From: a virus
Reading direction: 5' to 3' (one strand)
Virus record (IMG/VR): IMGVR_UViG_3300025598_000174
Location: 1 to 24,281 of that record
Length of the DNA: 24,281 bases
Part shown: in pieces, positions 6,377-13,550 of the stretch
How the letters are laid out: each line of letters begins with the position of its first letter
How positions within the stretch are numbered: position 1 is the first letter of the stretch
Program-made: the position numbers and the translations under genes
The notes under the pieces: generated by a model
Told to the model about the DNA's origin: nothing
Databases searched by the model: none
What the model saw: only the letters and a program-made list of their open reading frames with translations

Positions 6377-6982
6377 TTAAAAACCAGGCGCCCCACCAAA
6401 AATACTTGATACTGCTGAGGTGATAACCTGTTGTGCCAATTCTTGGCCAAGGTTCTGCAACGAATTGTTTTGCCAACGAGTATAGGCAAAAGTTACTACT
6501 AATTTATGATTACCATCTGAACCCCAATCTAAATCTAATTGGTTCATGGAAACAGGATAAGCGTCAAACAGGTCTACTGTGTAAGACAATTGATTTGTTA
6601 CATCATATTGATTAATGGTAATAACTGTAGCATAATTACTTTTATATTGATAATTAAAAGTAAGTGATGGGTTTATTAATTCAAGCCATCTATCAAAATA
6701 GATTTTTTGTGACATATCATCATCAACAATAAATGTTAAATCAATGTCATTATATGTTGTCAAGTATGGATACTTTTCAATAGGATTAGAACCAATTTTT
6801 TGTTCTGCTGTGGCAAAAGTTCTGCCTGGTAATTGAGCATTTTCACAACGATAAGTCAATTGTTTTGCATCACCAATATAAGGCAATAAAATTAATGGTG
6901 TTGCAATTGTGACATCGAAACGACTTGGTCTTGCCAAGTCTTTTACAAATGTTGATTTAAATTCGCTAATTGAGCCAGCCAT
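6377..6982 (-). CDS. 54: tail-tube-fold protein, probable gp54 baseplate-tube initiator
   Basis: 201 residues. It has the order seen in the gp19/gp54/gp48 tube family: LARPSRFDVTIATP near the N-terminus, LTYRCENAQLPGRTFAT, DIDLTFIVDDDM, FDRWLELI, then AYPVSMNQLDLDW and VVTFAYTRWQ near the end. Tube proteins stack as hexamer rings. The C-terminal extension (SAVSSIFGGAPGF) and the gene's place beside baseplate genes favour gp54, the ring that starts the tube, over the major tube protein gp19. T4 gp54 is longer (320 aa), so gp19 or the tail terminator gp3 cannot be excluded. AAGGA precedes the ATG. It shares the minus operon with gp4 and gp26. Confidence 0.65.
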   Translation of the reverse strand: MAGSISEFKSTFVKDLARPSRFDVTIATPLILLPYIGDAKQLTYRCENAQLPGRTFATAEQKIGSNPIEKYPYLTTYNDIDLTFIVDDDMSQKIYFDRWLELINPSLTFNYQYKSNYATVITINQYDVTNQLSYTVDLFDAYPVSMNQLDLDWGSDGNHKLVVTFAYTRWQNNSLQNLGQELAQQVITSAVSSIFGGAPGF

Positions 6983-6984
6983 CT

Positions 6985-7584
6985 TTAACTATTCCTTATG
7001 TCTTGAATCGATTCTCTCCAAACTGTGGTATCTCTAGCTTTTTTGAATTGCTGAAGTGGCAATAAAGCAGCGACTTCCCACTCGTTTGGCTGAATGGTAA
7101 GTAATCTTGATCTAATATGACTAAACAAATACTTTTTAATACATGGTTGAAACTCACGGAGGCGTCTGGAGGTACTCAAAATATCATAGGTGACCCTCAA
7201 CCTTTTAATTTCATCATCTTTGTCTAGGATTGCGTATTGAACTAGTTTTTTTAGGAATGCCACTCTGTAACGGTATGGCAAATAATGTAGGTTTAAACCT
7301 AAAAATCCATCGGCATGCCTGTCCAATATTAATACCATTGGGAATCTATCATAATAAGGCAAATCATCTTTACCTTTTGGATCATAATAAAAACAATATA
7401 ATTGTCCCATTTTAAATCTGGTCGTTTGACGAGATTTTTCTTTAGCAATACTTAAAGCTAATGATGCAGGTGAACGAATTTCTTTAATCTTATCCTTTAA
7501 CCAATCTAAAGATTCAGTAGATAGTCTAGCCATCTCCTGTTGAGAATATTCTTGTCCGAGTTTTGTAAGTTTAGATATTGCCAT
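6985..7584 (-). CDS. conserved T4-like phage protein of unknown function
   Basis: 199 residues. A helical N-terminus (1-55) precedes a probable small beta-barrel with FKMGQLYCFYYDPK (57-70), LPYYDRFPMVLIL (75-87) and GFLGLNLHYLPYRYR (93-107). A basic helical C-terminus follows, with many Arg and Lys. The G-x-x-Y-x-F ... YYDxFPxVL ... GFxGLNxHYLP pattern looks like a conserved phage family, but I cannot name it with confidence. T4 has gene 2 (DNA end protector) beside gene 4, so gp2 is one possibility by position only. The ATG is 8 bases after the gp4 stop and has no clear Shine-Dalgarno sequence; translation is probably coupled to gp4. Confidence 0.6.
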   Translation of the reverse strand: MAISKLTKLGQEYSQQEMARLSTESLDWLKDKIKEIRSPASLALSIAKEKSRQTTRFKMGQLYCFYYDPKGKDDLPYYDRFPMVLILDRHADGFLGLNLHYLPYRYRVAFLKKLVQYAILDKDDEIKRLRVTYDILSTSRRLREFQPCIKKYLFSHIRSRLLTIQPNEWEVAALLPLQQFKKARDTTVWRESIQDIRNS

Positions 7585-7592
7585 TTAATTAT

Positions 7593-8030
7593 TTAGGTGA
7601 GCCCCAAATGTTCTTCTGTAAGTATTTTAAACTCCCAACCACGATCCAAACAATATTCATTGGCAGCTTTCCATTTGGCTTCATTAACCACATAAGTGGT
7701 AACCTCGTTAATATATTGTTTTGTTACTCGTTTACGAACAGTAGGCTGAACAGTTTGTTTTTTAGGTTTAACTTCCAACATCATTGTTCTATGCGAACCA
7801 TCTTTGGTTTTTACTTTAACAAGAAAGTCAGGAAAATACCTGTGAGTTCGATTGTCAACCGGCGAGACATAAGGAACAATAACTTCTTCACTTGCCCAAG
7901 ATATAATATCATCATTTTGGTCAAGCCAATTCATCACCCTACACTCCCAACTGGAGCGGTAGATGATATTTTTGTAATCTCCAACATATTTTGCTGGGTT
8001 ACGGGGTATAAATCGTCCTGAATATGCCAT
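7593..8030 (-). CDS. 4: gp4 head completion protein
   Basis: 145 residues, close to T4 gp4 (150 aa). MAYSGRFIPRNPAKYVGD, IIYRSSWECRVMNWLDQNDD, WASEE and HRYFPDFLV match T4 gp4 almost block for block. In T4, gp4 (also 50/65) finishes the DNA-filled head before tail joining. Glu29, Asp68 and Glu86-x-Lys88 form a PD-(D/E)xK-like nuclease signature related to TnsA, so it may trim DNA at the portal; that activity is inferred. It is the first gene of the minus-strand operon. Its ATG is not preceded by a Shine-Dalgarno sequence (ACATACTATTT precedes it), so initiation may be weak. Confidence 0.9.
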   Translation of the reverse strand: MAYSGRFIPRNPAKYVGDYKNIIYRSSWECRVMNWLDQNDDIISWASEEVIVPYVSPVDNRTHRYFPDFLVKVKTKDGSHRTMMLEVKPKKQTVQPTVRKRVTKQYINEVTTYVVNEAKWKAANEYCLDRGWEFKILTEEHLGLT

Positions 8031-8035
8031 AAATA
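8028..8035 (+). promoter_or_regulatory. candidate T4-type late promoter CATAAATA before gp48
   Basis: CATAAATA matches the T4 late promoter TATAAATA at seven of eight positions. It lies 28 bases before the gp48 ATG, leaving room for a start point and for the ribosome binding site AAGAGA (8054-8059). It overlaps the start codon of the divergent gp4 gene. A gp33 homologue in this window makes gp33/gp55-type late promoters likely. The same octamer also occurs inside coding sequence near 20274 and 23838, so chance cannot be excluded. Confidence 0.5.
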
Positions 8036-8063
8036 GTATGTATATTCATTTTTAAGAGATACC

Positions 8064-9050
8064 ATGGCAATTATATCAATTCCAAGTTCAATCGGTGGCG
8101 TAACAATTCCAGGACTTGCCACAAATGGTCCTTTGGGAGCATTGTTTAATAATGCTTTTGGCACCAGCAATCTACAATATCCTAGAGATTTGCAGTCTTT
8201 GACCCGTGGCCATTATGTAATATTTCAAATCAGAGATATTAATCCTGTTGGTTATGAAAATGATACCACATACACTTTAGGTGGCGGTTTACTTAATGCT
8301 GGAACTTCAGCAGTAACTTCAGCAGTAACTTCAGCAGTAAACACAATCACAAATTTTATTACAGGATCAAATTCTGTAGCTTCTAGTGCAACTTTGACTC
8401 CACAAACATATACAGATAGAGGTACAATTTCTCTGTATATTCCAGAAACAATGAATTTTACATATAATCAACAATATAATAGTGTGAGTGCAACAGCAAT
8501 TGGTGCAGGCGCAGCAGGTGCGGTTTTAAGTGGCATATCAAAATTGATTCCAGAATCAAAAAGTGCAGCAGGTAAAGCTATCACATCTACTCTTTCAGAT
8601 TTACCTGCTGGCGATTTGTTTAAATTAGGATTACAAAAAGAAGCAGGTTTGGCAATTAATCCAAAATTACAACTATTGTTTGAAGGTATTAATTTTAGAG
8701 AATATCAAATGGCATTTACATTTACGCCATATTCACAACAAGAAGCCGATACTGTTAATCAAATTATTAAAACATTTAAAATGTATGCTGCTCCTAGAAT
8801 TGTCAAAGGTGCTGGCGGTATGTTCTTTATTCCACCTGCAGTATTTCAACCAACATTCTACTTTAATGGTCAAGTAAATGATAAGGTCAATGCGGTAACA
8901 GAAAGTGTAATTACTAATATTGATGTTAATTATGGTCCAAATGGTTGGGCAACATTTAGTGATGGTAATCCAGTACAAACTACATTAACTCTCCAATTTC
9001 AAGAGACCAAAATTCTTGATAGAGGTACGATGGTTGAAGGAAACTACTAA
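8064..9050 (+). CDS. 48: gp48-like baseplate tail-tube cap
   Basis: 328 residues (T4 gp48 has 364). It caps the baseplate and receives the first tube ring, together with gp54. The N-terminal LQYPRDLQSLTRGHYVIFQIRDINP block is typical of the gp48 family in T4-like aquatic phages. The middle has TISLYIPETMNFTYNQQYN. The C-terminal half has FREYQMAFTFTPYSQQEADTVNQIIKTFK, a tube-fold strand pattern, and NGWATFSDGNPVQTTLTLQFQETKIL. A 12-base tandem repeat lies in the variable region near residue 85. It heads the long plus-strand baseplate operon after a late-type promoter. Its stop overlaps the gp53 start (TAATG). Confidence 0.82.
   Translation: MAIISIPSSIGGVTIPGLATNGPLGALFNNAFGTSNLQYPRDLQSLTRGHYVIFQIRDINPVGYENDTTYTLGGGLLNAGTSAVTSAVTSAVNTITNFITGSNSVASSATLTPQTYTDRGTISLYIPETMNFTYNQQYNSVSATAIGAGAAGAVLSGISKLIPESKSAAGKAITSTLSDLPAGDLFKLGLQKEAGLAINPKLQLLFEGINFREYQMAFTFTPYSQQEADTVNQIIKTFKMYAAPRIVKGAGGMFFIPPAVFQPTFYFNGQVNDKVNAVTESVITNIDVNYGPNGWATFSDGNPVQTTLTLQFQETKILDRGTMVEGNY
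8070..8078 (-). promoter_or_regulatory. candidate extended -10 promoter for the minus-strand tail operon
   Basis: The minus strand reads TGATATAAT across these positions, a perfect TGnTATAAT extended -10. The -35 at 17 bases (CCACCG) is poor, which extended -10 promoters tolerate. Transcription would start near 8063 and give a leader of about 33 bases before gp4. The motif lies inside the first codons of gp48 on the other strand. Confidence 0.35.
8304..8339 (+). repeat. 12-base tandem repeat, three copies, in gp48
   Basis: ACTTCAGCAGTA occurs three times in a row without a mismatch (8304-8315, 8316-8327, 8328-8339). It encodes TSAVTSAVTSAV in the variable loop of gp48. The length is a multiple of three, so copy changes would keep the frame. 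Confidence 0.9.
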
Positions 9051-9652
9051 TGCAGTATTTCAATACTTTACCAAAAATAATCAAGACCGATGGTTCAGGA
9101 AATTCTATAATTCTTACCAATTTATTGGCAAGGTCTAGTGTTATACCATCTATACTTAATAACGCATCACTCTATTATCAATATGATATACAAGATGGTG
9201 ATACACCAGAATCAATTGCATACAAATATTATGGCGAATCATATAGATATTGGATTGTTTTATTTGCAAATCAAATTATAGATCCACAATGGCAATGGCC
9301 AATGAATTCTGCTGTATTCAATGATTATATCAATGACAAATATCCATCAATTAATGTTTACAATACTGTACATCATTATACTCAAACAACCACTAGCGTT
9401 GATAGTTTAACAAATACTGTTACAACAAATACAATTACAATTGACGAAGCCACATATAATTCAGCAACCAATTTAACTCAAACTTATACATTACCATCTG
9501 GTTATACTGTAACCGTAACAAACTCTGTAGGTGTGGTAAGTATCTATGACTATGAAGTTTCTTTAAATGAAAAAAATAGAACAATTAGTCTTTTAAATAA
9601 CAATTATGTTAATGAAATAGAAGAAGAATTTAAAACTCTGATGGCAGCATAA
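9050..9652 (+). CDS. 53: gp53 baseplate wedge protein
   Basis: 200 residues (T4 gp53 has 196). In T4 it links wedges to the central hub. YYQYDIQDGDTPESIAYKYYG followed by YRYWIVLFANQIIDPQWQWPM is the conserved LysM-like core of gp53. The C-terminal half is Thr- and Asn-rich and variable, ending in an acidic helix (NEIEEEFKTLMAA). It starts at the last base of gp48 and is followed 4 bases later by gp27. In T4, gp53 lies beside gp5; here it sits between gp48 and the hub gene. Confidence 0.88.
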   Translation: MQYFNTLPKIIKTDGSGNSIILTNLLARSSVIPSILNNASLYYQYDIQDGDTPESIAYKYYGESYRYWIVLFANQIIDPQWQWPMNSAVFNDYINDKYPSINVYNTVHHYTQTTTSVDSLTNTVTTNTITIDEATYNSATNLTQTYTLPSGYTVTVTNSVGVVSIYDYEVSLNEKNRTISLLNNNYVNEIEEEFKTLMAA

Positions 9653-9656
9653 TACT

Positions 9657-11039
9657 ATGGCAACAATTACCAATGATTTTAGTGTAACGCAAGCTCCTGC
9701 TGGTATTTTTTACCCGCAAGACTTTTCATTAGAAAAATTAAACTTTGTTACTGCATCAGGACAAAGATTTCAAATGAAAAAAACAATGATTGAAATGTCA
9801 TATTATGAGGACATTTATAGTTTTTGTGTATCAGGTTCAATCACTATTCGTGATGCACAAAACTTTATTGAAGTATTGCAATTAACCGGCAGTGAATATA
9901 TAGAAATTAATTTTGGTAAAATTAAAGGTGCGCCAAACACCGATGATCAAGTATTTCATGTATACAAAATTGGTAAAAGAACACCAACAGGAAATTTGAA
10001 TGATGAATTTTACACCATCTATTTTTGTTCAGAAGAATTATATCTATCAGAACAATTAAAAATTAGTAAATCATTTAAAGGTATAAAAATATCTGATATG
10101 ATTACTAATATATTAACAGATGTTTTAAAAGTTAATACAAAAAAAATTAATAAAATTGAACCAACAACAGGCGTATATGATTTTATTGTGCCTCGTTTTA
10201 AACCATTGGAAACCATCAGTTGGATATCAACATATGCTAGACCAGAAAAAGGTAGTGGTTCAGATATGTTATTCTATGAAAACCGTTATGGTTTTAATTT
10301 TAGATCATTACAATCAATTTACAAAGATAATGTCTACGCCACATACAAGTATCAACAAAAGAATTTATCTAACGATTTAGAACAACCTGAAGATAAAGCT
10401 TCTACAGTATTAGACTATGAGTTTGTTAAAGCTTATGATATATTAGAAAATACCAGTTCTGGTGTTTTTGCAAATCAATTAATATCTTTAGATCCAGTAA
10501 CTAGAAAATCAAGTATTACTAATTTTGATTACAGTAAGTATCAAAAAAGTAACGACTCATTGAACGGAAAATCTGTTTTAAATCCTGCACCTAATCGTTT
10601 AGGTATTACTCAAAATCAAGCATATAATGCAACAACTAAAGTTGCTATTGGTAATTCTGGTCAAGCTCAATTACCATATATCAAACAATCAGCAGGTTCT
10701 GTCGCAGGCGATATTTTTATTGAAACATATATTCCAAATAGAACTGCACAGATATCATTGGCCAATCACACCGTATTAAAATTAATGATTCCTGGTGATC
10801 CAGGTATAACTGCTGGTGTAATTATTAATCTTGATTTAATGACCACAAAGCCAACAAACTCAACAAGAGACAAAGATAAATTTTACTCAGGTAAATATTT
10901 GGTAACTGCCGTGCGTCATGTTCTATCTGATGGTGGCTCATATATAACTATATTGGAGATAGCCAAAGATAGTAATAAAACGAATTTGGATTCAGTTAAT
11001 ACAAATTCTCCTAATATTCAAAGTGCGGTGAAAGAATAA
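9657..11039 (+). CDS. 27: gp27-like baseplate hub protein
   Basis: 460 residues (T4 gp27 has 391). In T4 the gp27 trimer forms the hub torus that holds the gp5 spike. The N-terminal FVTASGQRFQMKKTMIEMSYYEDIYSFCVSGSITIRD, then VFHVYKIGKR, IYFCSEELYLSEQLKISKSFKG and FIVPRFKPLETISWISTYA, are the usual hub blocks of this family. The C-terminal part includes TVLKLMIPGDPGITAGVIINLDL and YSGKYLVTAVRH, a beta-barrel pattern found at the end of myovirus hub proteins. Its stop overlaps the next start (TAATG), and the next gene codes for the gp5 OB domain that docks on gp27. Confidence 0.85.
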   Translation: MATITNDFSVTQAPAGIFYPQDFSLEKLNFVTASGQRFQMKKTMIEMSYYEDIYSFCVSGSITIRDAQNFIEVLQLTGSEYIEINFGKIKGAPNTDDQVFHVYKIGKRTPTGNLNDEFYTIYFCSEELYLSEQLKISKSFKGIKISDMITNILTDVLKVNTKKINKIEPTTGVYDFIVPRFKPLETISWISTYARPEKGSGSDMLFYENRYGFNFRSLQSIYKDNVYATYKYQQKNLSNDLEQPEDKASTVLDYEFVKAYDILENTSSGVFANQLISLDPVTRKSSITNFDYSKYQKSNDSLNGKSVLNPAPNRLGITQNQAYNATTKVAIGNSGQAQLPYIKQSAGSVAGDIFIETYIPNRTAQISLANHTVLKLMIPGDPGITAGVIINLDLMTTKPTNSTRDKDKFYSGKYLVTAVRHVLSDGGSYITILEIAKDSNKTNLDSVNTNSPNIQSAVKE

Positions 11040-11332
11040 TGGAAAATTTTATTGGAAAAGATGGTTTCGTCTGGTGGATGGGAATTGTTGAAGCTCGTAA
11101 CGATCCTTTAGGATTAGGTCGATGCCGTGTTAGAATTTTTGGCTGGCACACCGATAATAAATCAGAATTACCAACAGATGATTTGCCATGGGCTTTACCA
11201 ATGTACCCAATAAATAACTCAAAATCATTTTCATCACCAAGAATTGGTGAATGGGTTGTAGGTTTCTTTATGGATGTTGCTTCAGCTCAATCTCCGGTGA
11301 TGATGGGCGTAATACCAGGAATACAAACATAG
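11039..11332 (+). CDS. 5: gp5 OB-fold domain as a separate small protein
   Basis: 97 residues. FVWWMGIVEARNDPLGLGRCRVRIFGWH followed by LPTDDLPWALPMYPI, GEWVVGFFMD and SPVMMGVIPG matches the N-terminal OB-fold of T4 gp5 (GVVEDRxDPLxLGRVRVRxxGLH...LPW). In T4 this domain joins the spike to gp27 and continues into lysozyme and beta-helix. Here the gene stops after the OB fold; a helical protein and a separate beta-helix protein follow. The T-A-G at 11330-11332 is a clean stop, and the reading frame shows no sign of a recent break, so the split looks established. AGGAAA after the stop serves the next gene. Confidence 0.85.
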   Translation: MENFIGKDGFVWWMGIVEARNDPLGLGRCRVRIFGWHTDNKSELPTDDLPWALPMYPINNSKSFSSPRIGEWVVGFFMDVASAQSPVMMGVIPGIQT

Positions 11333-11340
11333 GAAATTAA

Positions 11341-11988
11341 ATGGCAGAACTACAAACACTTCCACAAACCGCCAATGAGAATGCAACGGCACCAAATACA
11401 AATGATGGTCCAACATCAGGCAATCCTACAACTCCAGCAATCTCTAGAGGACAAATAGCAAATACATCTATTGCTGTATCTAATAGTAATTTGGCTCACG
11501 TTTGTGACATTTCTGCTGGCATGAAAAAAAACATTGCTTGGGTATCATTACAAATTAAAGAATTAATTGAAACAATTAGAAATGCAATTCAAAAATTATG
11601 GAGTGGAGTTTCTGGTAGTCCTTTTAGTGATGGTGTATCAAATGCTGTTACTGCCATCAAAGCTATGGTTAAACAAATACAAAAATTAATAGCAAAAGCA
11701 CAAGAAGCACAAGCTGCAGTACAAGGATATATTACACAATTACAAGAATTATTGATTTATATTCAATCTATACCTGCCAGAATTGCTGAATTTTTAAAAG
11801 ATTGTTTATCTGAAGTCACTGCTAGTATTAAAGATGCCATTGGTAATGCTCAATCAATTGTTAATTCACAATCTGGTGGAGCATTAAGTACCGCAACTTC
11901 TTCAGTAACGACTGCTAGTAATATGTTAGCTGCAACTCAAAGTATGGGTGCCGGATCCTCTAGTGGTCCAGCAATACAAAGACCTTAA
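11341..11988 (+). CDS. helical protein of unknown function between the two gp5 halves
   Basis: 215 residues, not recognised. The first 45 are Asn, Thr and Pro-rich and probably disordered. Residues 50-170 are a long amphipathic helical region (NIAWVSLQIKELIETIRNAIQKLW, AIKAMVKQIQKLIAKAQEAQAAVQGYITQLQELL, IAEFLKDCLSEVTASIKDAI). The end is Gly/Ser-rich. Two cysteines are present, at CDIS and DCLS. It lies 8 bases after the OB gene and 8 bases before the beta-helix gene, with AGGAAA before the ATG. Cotranscription with the spike genes suggests a hub or spike component or a chaperone. It shows no lysozyme motif, so it does not replace the missing T4 gp5 lysozyme. Confidence 0.6.
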   Translation: MAELQTLPQTANENATAPNTNDGPTSGNPTTPAISRGQIANTSIAVSNSNLAHVCDISAGMKKNIAWVSLQIKELIETIRNAIQKLWSGVSGSPFSDGVSNAVTAIKAMVKQIQKLIAKAQEAQAAVQGYITQLQELLIYIQSIPARIAEFLKDCLSEVTASIKDAIGNAQSIVNSQSGGALSTATSSVTTASNMLAATQSMGAGSSSGPAIQRP

Positions 11989-11996
11989 GGAATATA

Positions 11997-12740
11997 ATGG
12001 CATCTTTAACATGGACAGAACCGGAATCATCGGCTAATGCTGATTTTCAACCAGTCTATCCTTATAATAATGTAACACAAACCGAATCTGGACATTCATT
12101 TGAATTGGATGATACCCCAGGTCGTGAACGTGTGCGACTTCACCATAGGTCTGGCACTTTTACAGAGATGCATCCTAATGGTGATGTTGTACACAAAATT
12201 ATGGGCAAAGGTTATGAAATCATTGCTTCGGATAAAAATGTATTGATTAAAGGCGTCTGTAATATTACCATACAAGGAGACTCAGTACTTCATGTGCAAG
12301 GAGATTCTTACAATCAAATTGATGGTAATGTTTATCAACAAGTAAATGGTAAAATGAATCAGTTGGTTCAAGGTAACTGTGAGCAAACTGTTCAAGGCGA
12401 CCTTGATATTAATGTTTCAGGTGACACCAATATTTCTGCCACTAGCGTAAATATCAATGGTGATTTAAATGTTCGTGGTAATATATCAGGCACACAAAGT
12501 TTAGGTGTTGTTGGTAATCTTTCTGCAGGACTTTCAGTTTCAGCCAATAAGAGTGTCGAAACTTCTGGTTATATGATTGCTGCAACAACAATTAATGCTG
12601 GCATTTCTATGTTTGCACCAACGGTTTCAGATATGTTTGGTCCAATGGAACAAATGAGACTTCTCTACGATCAACATAAACATATTGGCAATAAAGGTTA
12701 TCCAACCTCTCCACCAATTAATATTTCTCCGGCAATGTAA
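11997..12740 (+). CDS. 5: gp5 C-terminal beta-helix spike protein
   Basis: 247 residues. ELDDTPGRERVRLHHRSGTFTEMHPNGDVVHKIMGKGYEI is the linker found before the gp5 needle. Residues 97-146 are octads of the VxGxxxxx type (VQGDSYNQ, IDGNVYQQ, VNGKMNQL, VQGNCEQT, VQGDLDIN, VSGDTNIS), the repeat that builds the triple-stranded beta-helix in T4. A second beta stretch follows. Near the end, His227-Lys-His229 (DQHKHIG) is an HxH pair like the metal-binding tips of spike proteins such as P2 gpV. In T4 this part is cut from the lysozyme after synthesis; here it is a gene of its own. GGAAT precedes the ATG. Confidence 0.86.
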   Translation: MASLTWTEPESSANADFQPVYPYNNVTQTESGHSFELDDTPGRERVRLHHRSGTFTEMHPNGDVVHKIMGKGYEIIASDKNVLIKGVCNITIQGDSVLHVQGDSYNQIDGNVYQQVNGKMNQLVQGNCEQTVQGDLDINVSGDTNISATSVNINGDLNVRGNISGTQSLGVVGNLSAGLSVSANKSVETSGYMIAATTINAGISMFAPTVSDMFGPMEQMRLLYDQHKHIGNKGYPTSPPINISPAM

Positions 12741-12743
12741 AAA

Positions 12744-13550
12744 ATGAGTGTATACGGCAGATTAGGTTACAATTTTAACACATCAAATTTTAATGGTGTT
12801 GACCAATTACCATCGGGTGTTATTAACTACCTCGGTAATACAAGTATTTACTTGTCTCAATGGCAAGTTGGTGTTCTGGCCAATTCTACTGTTGGTGGAT
12901 ATTATCAAAATCCACACCAATATACTCTAGCGTCTCTTGCAATATATTTAAATGGCCTTTATACATTAGCAAATACAGCTAATATAACTTTTACAAATGC
13001 TACAAGTAATGCTAATAATTTATTGCCTGCATTAATTAATGTATCATCTTCAATGATTAGTTTTACTACTCATACAAACAATTTATCTGGTGTAACTCGG
13101 TCATCCAATACGGCTCTTTATCCAGATTTGAATTCTGCTTTAGGCGTTGGCCGGCAGATGTTAAATATTACCAATCAGACTGATGCGGTACAAAATAATA
13201 CTCCTATTTTAGGTAATTTTACCAGTTTGTATATTGGTAATACTATAAATGCTTTGAGTATATCAATTACCAACGATTACATAACTTTGAATAATAGTAT
13301 TTCTATTGTTAGTGGAAATTCCGTCAGTAACATTTCAGATGCCGCCATGAATACTATTGTTAGTGATGTGCAATCATTACAAACTTTATTGGATACAACA
13401 AGAACTGGTGACTGGACTTTCTATCAAAACTCATTGTCAGTTTTACAAGATTATCAAACATTATTACAATTTAGTAATATGGGTTACACACAAAACACAC
13501 TTATTATGCAAATAGGTACTCCAAAATTACACAATGAGTTAGGATACTAA
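12744..13550 (+). CDS. uncharacterised structural protein
   Basis: 268 residues, not recognised. It is rich in Asn, Ser and Thr, with few charged residues. The first 85 residues look globular (YNFNTSNFNGVDQLPSG, YLSQWQVGVLANSTVGGYYQNPHQYTLASLAIYL). Residues 90-250 are mostly amphipathic helices with Asn-rich turns (SNANNLLPALINVSSSM, QSLQTLLDTTRTGDWTFYQNSLSVLQDYQTLL). The composition matches virion proteins of this phage type. It lies 3 bases after the spike gene and overlaps the fibre gene by one base (TAATG), so it may be a baseplate component connecting fibre and spike. That is an inference from order only. Confidence 0.6.
   Translation: MSVYGRLGYNFNTSNFNGVDQLPSGVINYLGNTSIYLSQWQVGVLANSTVGGYYQNPHQYTLASLAIYLNGLYTLANTANITFTNATSNANNLLPALINVSSSMISFTTHTNNLSGVTRSSNTALYPDLNSALGVGRQMLNITNQTDAVQNNTPILGNFTSLYIGNTINALSISITNDYITLNNSISIVSGNSVSNISDAAMNTIVSDVQSLQTLLDTTRTGDWTFYQNSLSVLQDYQTLLQFSNMGYTQNTLIMQIGTPKLHNELGY

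Noticed and set aside
7578-8021. Plus-strand frame of 147 codons opposite gp4
   Set aside because: It is antisense to the clearly conserved gp4 gene and has no recognisable motif or ribosome binding site.
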